From contig NZ_MKXO01000009.1 of assembly GCF_001766415.1 (NCBI RefSeq), positions 1 through 54,026 of the forward strand: DNA of 54,026 bases, given 5' to 3'. A model generated the notes under the pieces. That model did not search any database, had not been told where the DNA came from, and was given only the letters and a program-made list of their open reading frames with translations. Numbering within the stretch: the stretch's first letter is position 1; each line of letters starts with the position of its first letter. This DNA comes from Exiguobacterium aurantiacum (GTDB taxonomy: Bacteria; Bacillota; Bacilli; Exiguobacteriales; Exiguobacteriaceae). Below, one piece after another: positions 20,476 to 30,802 of this stretch. Position numbers and translations under genes: made by a program.

Positions 20476-21102
20476 TTAGTTACCTTTGACAGCTGTCTTG
20501 ATGATGACGTTCGATTTACGAGCGCCTGGGATTGCGCCTTTAACGAGTACAAGGCCGCGTTCCACGTCAACTTTGACAATTTCAAGGTTTTGAATCGTTT
20601 TACGCTCGCCACCCATTTGACCAGGAAGAAGCTTCCCTTTAAATACGCGGTTAGGCGCTACAGGACCCATTGAACCAGGGCGACGGTGGTAACGCGAACC
20701 GTGGGACATTGGTCCACGTGATTGTCCGTGACGCTTAATCGCACCTTGGAATCCTTTACCTTTTGAAGTACCTGTTACGTCCACTAATTCACCTGCAGCG
20801 AAAATGTCCGCCTTGATCTCTTGACCGATTTCGTATCCTTCTACTGAAGTACGAATTTCTTTCATGAAGCGCTTAGGTGTCGCGCTTGCTTTCGCAGCGT
20901 GACCTTTTGCCGGTTTGTTTTGACGTGATTCTTTGATGTCTCCAAAACCGAGTTGAACTGCTTCGTAACCGTCTGTTTCAAGTGTTTTAACTTGAAGCAC
21001 GACGTTTCCTTCGACAGCAACTACTGTTACCGGTACGACTTCGCCTGCTTCGTTGAAGATTTGAGTCATACCAAGTTTTGTTCCTAAGATTCCTTTAGCC
21101 AT
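20476..21102 (-). CDS. rplC: 50S ribosomal protein L3
   Basis: 208 residues; [15 protein letters not shown] at the start and the central extension ([21 protein letters not shown]) that points to the peptidyl transferase centre. Start at 21102 has GGAGGTG upstream; the in-frame codon three residues earlier lies nearer to that site and lacks family support. Confidence 0.97.
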   Translation of the reverse strand: MAKGILGTKLGMTQIFNEAGEVVPVTVVAVEGNVVLQVKTLETDGYEAVQLGFGDIKESRQNKPAKGHAAKASATPKRFMKEIRTSVEGYEIGQEIKADIFAAGELVDVTGTSKGKGFQGAIKRHGQSRGPMSHGSRYHRRPGSMGPVAPNRVFKGKLLPGQMGGERKTIQNLEIVKVDVERGLVLVKGAIPGARKSNVIIKTAVKGN

Positions 21103-21163
21103 GAGATACACCTCCTGTTTAATAATTATTGTCTCTTCTGGCTAGTATCTACTATATGAAGAA

Positions 21164-21517
<354 letters not shown>

Positions 21518-21532
21518 TCAGCGGAAATTTCC

Positions 21533-21563
21533 ACACCGGCCATGGCAAAGCTGCCTGGCGTGT
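21533..21563 (-). promoter_or_regulatory. Leader hairpin of the S10 operon
   Basis: The 200-base untranslated leader of rpsJ folds on the minus strand into a stacked hairpin: ACAC, GCCA and GGCA pair with TGCC, TGGC and GTGT around a GCTT loop, with a small A and CG bulge. It lies about 60 bases before the rpsJ start. A role in operon control is inference. The rest of the gap 21473-21852 holds only the promoters and an inverted repeat at 21804-21836. Confidence 0.5.
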
Positions 21564-21683
21564 CATAACCTCCCGCTTCATCGCAGCGTGCTTGTGTCAG
21601 CAGAGGCATCCGATCATTGCAATTCAACGATAGGACCCATTTTCTGCTGTAAAGTCTCTCACCACTCGCACAAACACTTAATC

Positions 21684-21712
21684 ATTATATCGAATCTGCA
21701 AAACAAATGCAA
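21684..21712 (-). promoter_or_regulatory. Main sigma-A promoter of the S10 operon
   Basis: Minus strand: -35 TTGCAT at 21707-21712, 17-base spacer, consensus -10 TATAAT at 21684-21689. It would start transcription about 205 bases upstream of rpsJ. Confidence 0.85.
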
Positions 21713-21766
21713 GATTTGATTTTTTTCGATCGTGCCGGATGTCTGATGAGTTGTTCAACGTTCACT

Positions 21767-21795
21767 AATGTAACAAGATTCGAATCCTTTTGCAA
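21767..21795 (-). promoter_or_regulatory. Second, upstream promoter of the S10 operon
   Basis: Minus strand: -35 TTGCAA at 21790-21795, 17-base spacer, -10 TACATT at 21767-21772. It lies about 80 bases upstream of the main promoter. Confidence 0.55.
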
Positions 21796-21852
21796 GTTCT
21801 TTTCCTTCTTTTGTTGAACTATTTTTCAAAAGAAGGCCCATGCCAACTCTTC

Positions 21853-22365
21853 CTAGCGTTTCATATACTCTTTAAACTGCTCAGTGACGGCTTCGACGAC
21901 CGATGCCGGAGCTCGTTTCAAACACGTTTGCACAATCGAGTTGTTGAACGGGTGCGTCATAAAGTATTCGTGCAGCTTGTCGACTTTCTCTTCCCGCCCC
22001 ATCACTGAATAGAGGACGACCCACTCTTCAAGATGCATCCAACTCTCGTCCGGTTCAATGTAAGGATGCGTATAAATCCCGTCCGTGCAACGCATCCGAA
22101 AACTAGCCATCACGTCGATGTCCTGGCCTTCAAACGTATATTCGCCAAAGTACGTCGTCATATACTCGTCGTGCGGACCAGACTCTTCTTTTTTTCCGGC
22201 ACGGCTGAGCACACGGTCAATCGTCTCGAACTGGTCAGGCTCAACGAATAGATCCAAGTCACGCGCCGTCTCGACGATTCCGTGATGCTTGAGTAAACTT
22301 GACCCGCCAAAGCGGCAGGCAACGCCGTTCAACCGGCAAAGCGTCTCCACTTGCTTTTCCATCAT
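21853..22365 (-). CDS. Nucleotidyltransferase-fold protein of unknown function
   Basis: 170 residues. The N-terminal part has the minimal nucleotidyltransferase pattern: a glycine-serine motif (FGGSSLLKHHG, about 19-29) followed by paired acidic residues (RDLDLFV, about 36-42), with a possible third acidic site in DIDVMASF (about 82-89). The rest has no motif I recognise; no signal peptide or membrane segment. It stands alone between the tuf terminator and the S10 promoters, with its own GGAAGGAG site. Two adjacent ATG codons are possible (22365 or 22362). Relatives of this fold include aminoglycoside nucleotidyltransferases and AbiEii/MNT-type toxins, but no antitoxin-like HEPN partner is present, so I give no specific function. 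Confidence 0.75.
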   Translation of the reverse strand: MMEKQVETLCRLNGVACRFGGSSLLKHHGIVETARDLDLFVEPDQFETIDRVLSRAGKKEESGPHDEYMTTYFGEYTFEGQDIDVMASFRMRCTDGIYTHPYIEPDESWMHLEEWVVLYSVMGREEKVDKLHEYFMTHPFNNSIVQTCLKRAPASVVEAVTEQFKEYMKR

Positions 22366-22412
22366 CGATTCTCCTTCCTACAATCCTATCTCCTATCCTA
22401 TCACTTCGTTTC

Positions 22413-22449
22413 AAAAAACAAAAAAGCAGCCCGCAAATGCGGACTGCTT
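22413..22449 (-). terminator. Intrinsic terminator after tuf
   Basis: Eleven-base-pair stem AAGCAGTCCGC/GCGGGCTGCTT with an ATTT loop and a long U-rich tail. It begins about ten bases after the tuf stop and closes the str operon. Confidence 0.92.
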
Positions 22450-22459
22450 AAGACATCGA

Positions 22460-23647
<1,188 letters not shown>

Positions 23648-23679
23648 TCTAGATTCCTCCTCTATAGACAATTAATTTT

Positions 23680-23725
23680 TTATTTAACTAGGAAGACGTA
23701 GGCTACTTTTAACATACGTCCTCCT
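23680..23725 (-). other. Hairpin with embedded Shine-Dalgarno and 11-codon frame between fusA and tuf
   Basis: Minus strand AGGAGGACGTA pairs with TACGTCTTCCT (11 bp, one G-U) around a 14-base loop (23690-23725). The 5' arm is itself AAGGAGG followed four bases later by ATG, opening a frame of eleven codons (23680-23715: MLKVAYVFLVK). The hairpin would hide that site. Whether the frame is translated is unknown; a control element for tuf is the alternative. Confidence 0.4.
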
Positions 23726-23761
23726 TAGCTTACAACAATCATTTCAGCGTTACAACCGTTA

Positions 23762-25840
23762 TTAGCCGTTCGCTTTTTTGATGATTTCTTCTGCAATTGA
23801 CTTCGGTACTTCTTCGTAGTGGTCGAAGTGCATCGAGTACGTTCCACGTCCTTGCGTACGTGAACGGAGTGACGTTGCATATCCGAACATTTCCGAAAGT
23901 GGAATCATCGCTTTAACGACTTGTGCGTTACCGCGAGCTTCCATACCTTCTACGCGTCCACGGCGTGACGTGACGTCACCCATGATGTCTCCCAAGTATT
24001 CTTCTGGGATGACAACTTCAACACGCATCATTGGCTCAAGGATGACAGCTTTCGCTTGTTCCTTAAGTTGTTTGACCGCCATCGAAGCAGCAACTTTAAA
24101 CGCCATCTCGTTCGAGTCGACATCGTGGTACGATCCGAAGACGAGGGCAGCTTTAACGTCAACTACTGGGTAACCAGCGAGGATACCGTTTTCGAGAGCT
24201 TCTTGAATACCGTTTTGAACAGCTGGTACGTATTCACGTGGAACAACACCACCGACGATCTTGTTCTCAAATTCGAATCCAGCACCTTCTACGTTCGGTT
24301 CGAATTCAACGACAACGTGACCGTACTGACCGCGTCCACCCGATTGACGTACGAATTTCGAATCGATCTTCGCAGCGCTACGGATTGTCTCACGGTAAGC
24401 AACTTGTGGTGCACCGACGTTTGCTTCGACTTTGAATTCGCGACGCATACGGTCAACGAGGATATCAAGGTGAAGCTCACCCATACCAGAGATGATCGTT
24501 TGACCAGTCTCTTGGTTTGTTTCAGTGCGGAAAGTTGGATCCTCTTCTGCGAGTTTCGCGAGGGCTTGACCCATCTTGTCTTGGTCTGCTTTCGATTTAG
24601 GCTCGATTGCGACCGAGATAACCGGTTCTGGGAATGTCATTGACTCGAGAACGACGTTGTCTTTCTCTGAGCAAAGTGTGTCACCAGTCGTTGTATCTTT
24701 AAGACCAACAGCAGCGGCGATGTCACCAGAAAATACCATTGGAATTTCTTCACGGCTGTTTGCATGCATTTGAAGGATACGACCGAGACGCTCGCGCTTC
24801 CCTTTAGTCGAGTTCTTCACATACGAACCAGCTTGTGCTGTACCAGAGTACACACGGAAGAATGTCAATTTACCGACGTAAGGGTCAGTCATGACTTTGA
24901 ACGCAAGTGCCGAGAACGGCGCTTCGTCAGAAGGTTCACGCGTGATTTCTTCTTCTGTATCGAGGTTGATTCCTTTGATTGACTCGACATCAACTGGTGA
25001 TGGGAGGTAATCAACAACAGCGTCCAACATCAATTGAACACCTTTGTTTTTAAAGGCCGAACCTACAAGTACAGGATAGAATTCAACGCTAAGTGTTGCT
25101 TGACGAATACCAGCTTTGAGTTCTTCGATTGAGATCTCTTCGCCTTCGAGGTATTTCATCATCAAATCTTCGTTGTAATCCGCAACGCCTTCGATCAAGC
25201 GACCACGAAGTTCTTCAGCTTGGTCAGCCATATCAGCTGGGAAGCCTTCTGTTACTTCGATGTCAGTACCGAGGTCGTTCGAGTACATGTATGTCTTTCT
25301 TTCGACGAGGTCGATGATTCCTTTGAATTCATCTTCTGCGCCGATTGGAAGTTGGATTGGGTGTGCGTTAGCGTGCAAACGTTCGTGAAGTGTTTTCACC
25401 GAGTACATGAAGTCCGCACCAATCTTATCCATCTTGTTGACGAATACGACACGTGGAACACCGTATGTTGTCGCTTGACGCCATACAGTTTCTGTTTGTG
25501 GTTCAACACCTGACTGAGCGTCAAGTACAGCAACTGCGCCATCAAGTACACGGAGTGAACGTTCAACTTCAACTGTGAAGTCTACGTGTCCAGGTGTATC
25601 GATGATGTTTACACGGTGGCCATTCCACTGTGCAGTCGTCGCTGCAGAAGTGATCGTGATTCCACGCTCTTGCTCCTGCTCCATCCAGTCCATTTGTGAA
25701 GCTCCTTCATGAGTTTCACCAATCTTGTGGATACGACCTGTGTAATAAAGAATACGTTCAGTTGTAGTCGTTTTACCGGCATCGATGTGAGCCATGATCC
25801 CGATGTTACGAGTATTCTTTAGGGAGAATTCTCTTGCCAT
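23762..25840 (-). CDS. fusA: Elongation factor G
   Basis: 692 residues. G1 [19 protein letters not shown], switch [14 protein letters not shown], and the translocation domains through the C-terminal [16 protein letters not shown]. It drives tRNA-mRNA translocation. Start at 25840 ([15 protein letters not shown]) fits the family; an in-frame upstream extension of 23 residues does not. The 116-base gap after rpsG contains two hairpins. Confidence 0.99.
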   Translation of the reverse strand: MAREFSLKNTRNIGIMAHIDAGKTTTTERILYYTGRIHKIGETHEGASQMDWMEQEQERGITITSAATTAQWNGHRVNIIDTPGHVDFTVEVERSLRVLDGAVAVLDAQSGVEPQTETVWRQATTYGVPRVVFVNKMDKIGADFMYSVKTLHERLHANAHPIQLPIGAEDEFKGIIDLVERKTYMYSNDLGTDIEVTEGFPADMADQAEELRGRLIEGVADYNEDLMMKYLEGEEISIEELKAGIRQATLSVEFYPVLVGSAFKNKGVQLMLDAVVDYLPSPVDVESIKGINLDTEEEITREPSDEAPFSALAFKVMTDPYVGKLTFFRVYSGTAQAGSYVKNSTKGKRERLGRILQMHANSREEIPMVFSGDIAAAVGLKDTTTGDTLCSEKDNVVLESMTFPEPVISVAIEPKSKADQDKMGQALAKLAEEDPTFRTETNQETGQTIISGMGELHLDILVDRMRREFKVEANVGAPQVAYRETIRSAAKIDSKFVRQSGGRGQYGHVVVEFEPNVEGAGFEFENKIVGGVVPREYVPAVQNGIQEALENGILAGYPVVDVKAALVFGSYHDVDSNEMAFKVAASMAVKQLKEQAKAVILEPMMRVEVVIPEEYLGDIMGDVTSRRGRVEGMEARGNAQVVKAMIPLSEMFGYATSLRSRTQGRGTYSMHFDHYEEVPKSIAEEIIKKANG

Positions 25841-25869
25841 ACTGGGTATTCTCCTTCCGCATGTGTTTT

Positions 25870-25887
25870 TCGTGTGCTGGCACACGA
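25870..25887 (-). other. Hairpin 2 in the rpsG-fusA gap
   Basis: Seven-base-pair stem TCGTGTG/CACACGA with loop CCAG, about 30 bases before the fusA start, followed by A-rich sequence rather than U. A TATAAT lies between it and hairpin 1, but no -35 element matches, so I do not call a promoter. Confidence 0.45.
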
Positions 25888-25905
25888 TATGATTATACCC
25901 GAAAG

Positions 25906-25942
25906 CCACTCCATTAAGCCACCGCTTGGTGACGTGGAGTGG
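25906..25942 (-). other. Nested hairpin 1 in the rpsG-fusA gap
   Basis: Eight-base-pair outer stem CCACTCCA/TGGAGTGG enclosing a small CACC/GGTG stem, starting about 14 bases after the rpsG stop. S7 represses the str operon in E. coli through the rpsL-rpsG gap; this structure is in the next gap and its role is open. Confidence 0.45.
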
Positions 25943-25956
25943 TCTTTACGTTTAAC

Positions 25957-26424
25957 TTACCAACGATAGTGAGCAAACGCTTTGTTCGCTTCTGCCATCT
26001 TATGCATGTCTTCGCGTCTCTTAACAGAAGCACCAGTGTTATTGGCTGCATCCATGATTTCATTCGCGATACGTTGCTCCATCGTCTTCTCGTTGCGGAG
26101 ACGAGCGTAGTTCACGAGGTAACGAAGACCAAGTGTCGTACGGCGTTCTGGACGAACTTCAACAGGAACTTGGTAGTTTGCTCCACCTACACGGCGAGCT
26201 TTAACTTCAAGTACAGGCATGATGTTTGTCATTGCTTCTTCGAACACTTCCATAGGCTCTTTGCCTGAGCGTTCAGCGATGAGACCAAATGCGTTGTAAA
26301 TGATAGTTTGAGCTGTACCTTTTTTACCGTCTAACATGACACGGTTAATGAGGCGAGTTACCAATTTCGAGTTGTAGATCGGATCTGCGATAACGTCACG
26401 ACGTTCTGCACGGTTTTTACGCAT
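25957..26424 (-). CDS. rpsG: 30S ribosomal protein S7
   Basis: 155 residues, one less than in Bacillus; the N terminus reads [20 protein letters not shown] in place of the usual PRKG-type start. S7 organises the head and lines the E site. The C-terminal [21 protein letters not shown] is intact. Confidence 0.98.
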   Translation of the reverse strand: MRKNRAERRDVIADPIYNSKLVTRLINRVMLDGKKGTAQTIIYNAFGLIAERSGKEPMEVFEEAMTNIMPVLEVKARRVGGANYQVPVEVRPERRTTLGLRYLVNYARLRNEKTMEQRIANEIMDAANNTGASVKRREDMHKMAEANKAFAHYRW

Positions 26425-26469
26425 CCGAGTACCCTCCTTTCAAAATTTCAGTAGTTTAGTTTGCGAGAA

Positions 26470-26892
26470 TTACTTCTTCGCAGCTTTCGGACGTTTCGTA
26501 CCGTATTTAGAACGGCCTTGCATACGTCCGTCCACACCTGCAGTGTCAAGTGCACCACGAACGATGTGGTAACGTACTCCTGGTAAGTCTTTTACACGTC
26601 CTCCGCGGATAAGAACAACGCTGTGCTCTTGAAGGTTGTGGCCAATACCTGGAATGTACGCAGTCACTTCGATTTGGTTAGTCAAACGAACACGGGCATA
26701 CTTACGTAAAGCCGAGTTCGGTTTCTTCGGAGTCATTGTACCAACACGTGTACAAACACCACGTTTTTGTGGTGAGCTCACGTTTGTTTGTGACTTGATG
26801 AAACTGTTGTAACCTTTGTTAAGTGCTGGAGAGTCAGATTTAACGACTTTCGATTTGCGTCCTTTACGGACTAACTGGTTGATAGTAGGCAT
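26470..26892 (-). CDS. rpsL: 30S ribosomal protein S12
   Basis: 140 residues. The decoding-centre loop [11 protein letters not shown] has lysine at position 56, and the second loop [13 protein letters not shown] is also standard, so the sequence is of streptomycin-sensitive type. First gene of the str operon; GGGAGGA site upstream. The preceding 290 bases hold a promoter and a structured leader, with no gene. Confidence 0.98.
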   Translation of the reverse strand: MPTINQLVRKGRKSKVVKSDSPALNKGYNSFIKSQTNVSSPQKRGVCTRVGTMTPKKPNSALRKYARVRLTNQIEVTAYIPGIGHNLQEHSVVLIRGGRVKDLPGVRYHIVRGALDTAGVDGRMQGRSKYGTKRPKAAKK

Positions 26893-26924
26893 CTTTGAAG
26901 ATCCTCCCTTCCTGAATTATGCTA

Positions 26925-27030
26925 TTTTCTAGACCCACCGACCCGGGTGGTTCATTTAAGGTCATAACGAAACGCTTTTACGAGGCGTAGGCATTCCATG
27001 ACCTCGCAAAAACGTGAGTTATACCTTGAA
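26925..27030 (-). promoter_or_regulatory. Structured untranslated leader of the str operon
   Basis: About 245 bases separate the promoter from rpsL. On the minus strand GGTCAT pairs with ATGACC around an inner GAGG/CCTC hairpin, and CCACC/GGTGG forms a second hairpin nearer rpsL. No open frame is found; in particular the L7Ae-type ybxF gene that lies here in B. subtilis is missing. Confidence 0.4.
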
Positions 27031-27144
27031 AGTGGCAATAATAGCAGCCAAACCTTTCCGTAGAAAGATCGGTTAACGTCCAAGTAGCTTGCCGACTGCT
27101 GGACACCATTGTCATCGACAACAACCGATTGGCGGCACTAAATC

Positions 27145-27173
27145 ATAGTAGCACCGCCAAAGAGTGCTGTCAA
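27145..27173 (-). promoter_or_regulatory. Sigma-A promoter of the str operon
   Basis: Minus strand: consensus -35 TTGACA at 27168-27173, 17-base spacer, -10 TACTAT at 27145-27150, starting seven bases after the rpoC stop. Confidence 0.9.
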
Positions 27174-27180
27174 GACGTTT

Positions 27181-30100
27181 TTACTCGACGTTCGCGTCTT
27201 CGAGGACGGCTTTCGACGCATCTTCTTTAAGTTTAACGTCACGGTATACCGGCATCCCTGTACCAGCTGGCACGAGTTTACCGATGATGACGTTCTCTTT
27301 GAGTCCGAGAAGATAGTCGCGTTTGCCTTTGATGGCAGCGTCTGTCAACACGCGAGTCGTTTCTTGGAACGAAGCGGCCGAGAGGAACGAATCTGTCTCA
27401 AGCGACGCTTTCGTGATTCCGAGAAGGACCGGTTTCGCCGTTGCTGGGCTCTTACCTACGCGAAGTACATCTTTACACGCTTCTTTGAAGACGCCGATGT
27501 CGACGAGTGAACCAGGGAGAAGTGGCGTGTCACCTGACTCGATGACTTTGACGCGACGAAGCATTTGGCGAACCATGACTTCGACGTGTTTGTCGCCGAT
27601 TTCTACCCCTTGCATCCGGTATACTTTTTGAACTTCTTGAAGAAGATAGTTTTGGACACCAGACACACCACGGACGGTGAGCAATTCTTTCGGATCGATC
27701 GAACCTTCCGTGAAGACTTCCCCGGCATCTACCGTGTCGCCGATCTGAACGCGTAAACGCGCTCCGAACGGAATCGTGTACGTACGAGTCTCACTGAGTC
27801 CTTCGACCGTGAGTTCCCGCTTGTCACGCGACTCGGTAAAGTCGATGACCGTACCAGGAATTTCCGAGATGACCGCTTGACCTTTCGGGTTACGAGCCTC
27901 GAATACCTCTTGGATACGTGGAAGACCTTGCGTGATATCATCTCCGGCTACCCCACCTGTGTGGAAGGTACGCATTGTAAGCTGCGTTCCTGGCTCACCG
28001 ATTGATTGCGCGGCGATGATTCCGACTGCTTCGCCAACTTCAACGTTCGAGCCGGTCGCCAAGTTACGGCCGTAGCACTTCTTACATACGCCGTGTGACG
28101 TGTTACATGTGAAGGCTGTACGGATTTCAACTCGTTCGATACCAGCGTCGACGATGTCGCGGGCGATATCTTCTGTGATCAATTGGTTCTTCTCAATCAT
28201 GACTTCACCCGTTTCCGGATGTGCCACTGTCTCGAACGCTGTACGGCCGACGAGGCGGTCATACAAGTTTTCGATTTCTTCCGTGCCTTCGCGGAGAGCG
28301 GCAACGCGGATTCCGCGGTCCGTTCCACAATCTTCTTCACGGATGATGACATCTTGGGCAACGTCGACGAGACGACGCGTCAAGTAACCTGAGTCAGCCG
28401 TTTTAAGGGCTGTATCGGCAAGACCTTTACGCGCACCGTGCGTTGAGATGAAGTATTCTTGAACCGTTAGTCCCTCACGGAACGACGATTTGATTGGAAG
28501 TTCGATGATGCGGCCAGATGGAGCGGCCATCAAACCACGCATCCCTGCGAGCTGCGTGAAGTTGGACGCGTTACCACGGGCACCTGAGTCAGACATCATG
28601 AAGATCGGGTTCAAGCGGTTGAGGGATTTCATCAATCGCGATTGAATCTCGTCCTTCGCTTCGTTCCAAGAGCGTACAACGCGCTCGTAACGCTCATCTT
28701 CAGTGATGAGACCACGACGGAACGACTTCATGATTTGGTCGACTTGAGTTTGCGCTTCATCAAGGATTTCTTGTTTGTCCGGAAGAACGATGATATCGGC
28801 GATTCCGACCGTCACACCCGCTTTAGTCGAGTGTTTGAAGCCGAGATCTTTCATCCGGTCAAGCATGCGGCTCGTTTCAGTCGTTTCAAACTTCTGGAAC
28901 ACTTCCGCGATGACTTTACCAAGGAATCCTTTTTTGAACGGTTCGATGAGTGGACGTGCGGCAATTTCTTCCGCGACGTTGGCACCTTTTTCGATGAAGT
29001 ACTTATCAGGCGTTGCTTCCTGCAAGTTTTCCATCGTCGGTTCGTTCAAGTATGGGAACGTGTTCGGCAAGATCTCGTTAAAGATCATCTTACCGACTGT
29101 CGTGATTAACATTTTCTCATTTTGCTCCGCTGTGAACGTCGGGTTGTTGAGCGTACGTGCTGGAAGGGCGACACGTGTATGCAAGTGGACGTATCCATTT
29201 TGATACGCGATGAGCGCTTCGTTGACGTTCGACAAAATTTTCCCTTGTCCGATGGCATCGTCGCGTTCAAGCGAGATGTAGTAGTTACCGAGGACCATAT
29301 CCTGCGATGGTGTAACAACTGGTTTACCATCTTTCGGGTTCAAGATGTTCTGTGCAGCGAGCATGAGGAGACGAGCTTCTGCTTGCGCTTCGGCTGAAAG
29401 TGGTACGTGGACCGCCATTTGGTCACCATCAAAGTCGGCGTTGTAAGCCGTACATACGAGTGGGTGTAGACGAATCGCACGGCCCTCGACGAGAATCGGT
29501 TCGAAAGCTTGAATCCCTAGACGGTGAAGTGTAGGGGCACGGTTCAAGAGAACCGGATGCTCACGAATGACTTCTTCGAGGACGCCCCAGATTTCTGGTT
29601 GCATCTTCTCAATTTTGCGTTTGGCGTTCTTGATGTTCGACGCGATCCCGCGACCGACAAGTTCTTTCATCACGAACGGTTTGAAGAGTTCAAGGGCCAT
29701 CTCTTTCGGGAGACCACATTGGAACATCTTCAAGTTCGGTCCAACGACGATAACCGAACGTCCTGAGTAGTCGACCCGTTTACCAAGAAGGTTTTGACGG
29801 AAACGACCTTGTTTCCCTTTCAACATATGTGAAAGCGACTTAAGTGGACGGTTACCTGGACCTGTTACCGGACGACCACGACGACCGTTGTCGATGAGGG
29901 CGTCAACCGCTTCTTGAAGCATACGCTTCTCGTTTTGCACGATGATGTTCGGCGCGCCGAGATCGAGCAAACGTTTGAGACGGTTGTTACGGTTGATGAC
30001 TCGACGATATAAATCGTTCAAGTCAGAAGTCGCAAAGCGCCCACCATCGAGCTGCACCATCGGGCGAAGCTCAGGTGGAATGACAGGAAGTACTTCGAGG

Positions 30101-30780
30101 ATCATCCAATCTGGATCATTCCCCGACGTGAAGAACGCATCGAGCACTTCAAGACGTTTGATCGCACGTGTACGACGTTGGCCTTGAACTGTCTTCAATT
30201 CTTCGCGGAGTTCTCCGACTTCCTTCTCGAGTTGTACGTCTTGAAGGAGTGTCCGGATCGCTTCCGCACCCATGTCTGCTTTAAAGTCACTACCGTACTT
30301 CTCACGGTAGAGACGGAATTCTTTTTCCGAGAGAAGTTGTTTCTTCTCGAGCGGAGTGTCACCTGGTTCTGTCACGACGTACGACGCGAAGTAGATTACT
30401 TCTTCGAGCGCACGCGGTGACATATCGAGAACAAGCCCCATTCGACTTGGAATCCCTTTGAAGTACCAGATGTGCGAAACCGGAGCCGCGAGCTCGATGT
30501 GGCCCATACGTTCGCGACGCACTTTCGCTTTCGTCACTTCAACGCCACAGCGGTCACAAATGACTCCTTTATAACGGATTCGTTTGTATTTCCCGCAGTA
30601 ACATTCCCAGTCTTTCGTAGGACCGAAGATTCGTTCACAGAACAGTCCGTCCTTCTCTGGTTTGAGTGTACGATAGTTGATTGTTTCCGGCTTTTTGACT
30701 TCCCCGTAAGACCACGAACGGATCTTTTCGGGTGAAGCCAAGCCGATTTTCATATATTCAAATCGATTAACATCTACCAA
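27181..30780 (-). CDS. rpoC: RNA polymerase beta' subunit
   Basis: 1199 residues, the same length as in Bacillus. N-terminal zinc ribbon (CYCGKY...CDRCGV, about 60-80), catalytic [12 protein letters not shown] that binds the active-site magnesium, bridge helix and trigger loop ([16 protein letters not shown]), and a second zinc site ([14 protein letters not shown]). The start codon is TTG: it has GGGAGGT seven bases upstream, and no in-frame ATG precedes the conserved [16 protein letters not shown]. Follows rpoB by 22 bases. Confidence 0.99.
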   Translation of the reverse strand: MVDVNRFEYMKIGLASPEKIRSWSYGEVKKPETINYRTLKPEKDGLFCERIFGPTKDWECYCGKYKRIRYKGVICDRCGVEVTKAKVRRERMGHIELAAPVSHIWYFKGIPSRMGLVLDMSPRALEEVIYFASYVVTEPGDTPLEKKQLLSEKEFRLYREKYGSDFKADMGAEAIRTLLQDVQLEKEVGELREELKTVQGQRRTRAIKRLEVLDAFFTSGNDPDWMILEVLPVIPPELRPMVQLDGGRFATSDLNDLYRRVINRNNRLKRLLDLGAPNIIVQNEKRMLQEAVDALIDNGRRGRPVTGPGNRPLKSLSHMLKGKQGRFRQNLLGKRVDYSGRSVIVVGPNLKMFQCGLPKEMALELFKPFVMKELVGRGIASNIKNAKRKIEKMQPEIWGVLEEVIREHPVLLNRAPTLHRLGIQAFEPILVEGRAIRLHPLVCTAYNADFDGDQMAVHVPLSAEAQAEARLLMLAAQNILNPKDGKPVVTPSQDMVLGNYYISLERDDAIGQGKILSNVNEALIAYQNGYVHLHTRVALPARTLNNPTFTAEQNEKMLITTVGKMIFNEILPNTFPYLNEPTMENLQEATPDKYFIEKGANVAEEIAARPLIEPFKKGFLGKVIAEVFQKFETTETSRMLDRMKDLGFKHSTKAGVTVGIADIIVLPDKQEILDEAQTQVDQIMKSFRRGLITEDERYERVVRSWNEAKDEIQSRLMKSLNRLNPIFMMSDSGARGNASNFTQLAGMRGLMAAPSGRIIELPIKSSFREGLTVQEYFISTHGARKGLADTALKTADSGYLTRRLVDVAQDVIIREEDCGTDRGIRVAALREGTEEIENLYDRLVGRTAFETVAHPETGEVMIEKNQLITEDIARDIVDAGIERVEIRTAFTCNTSHGVCKKCYGRNLATGSNVEVGEAVGIIAAQSIGEPGTQLTMRTFHTGGVAGDDITQGLPRIQEVFEARNPKGQAVISEIPGTVIDFTESRDKRELTVEGLSETRTYTIPFGARLRVQIGDTVDAGEVFTEGSIDPKELLTVRGVSGVQNYLLQEVQKVYRMQGVEIGDKHVEVMVRQMLRRVKVIESGDTPLLPGSLVDIGVFKEACKDVLRVGKSPATAKPVLLGITKASLETDSFLSAASFQETTRVLTDAAIKGKRDYLLGLKENVIIGKLVPAGTGMPVYRDVKLKEDASKAVLEDANVE

Positions 30781-30802
30781 GGGGCCGACCTCCCTTTTCG
30801 CC

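Noticed and set aside
21804-21836. Inverted repeat CCTTCTTTTG/CAAAAGAAGG behind the nucleotidyltransferase gene
   Set aside because: A 10-bp stem with a 13-base loop but no U tract on either strand in the right place, so I do not call it a terminator.
25888-25905. TATAAT in the rpsG-fusA gap as a fusA promoter
   Set aside because: No -35 element at 16-18 bases and no extended -10; it lies between two hairpins.
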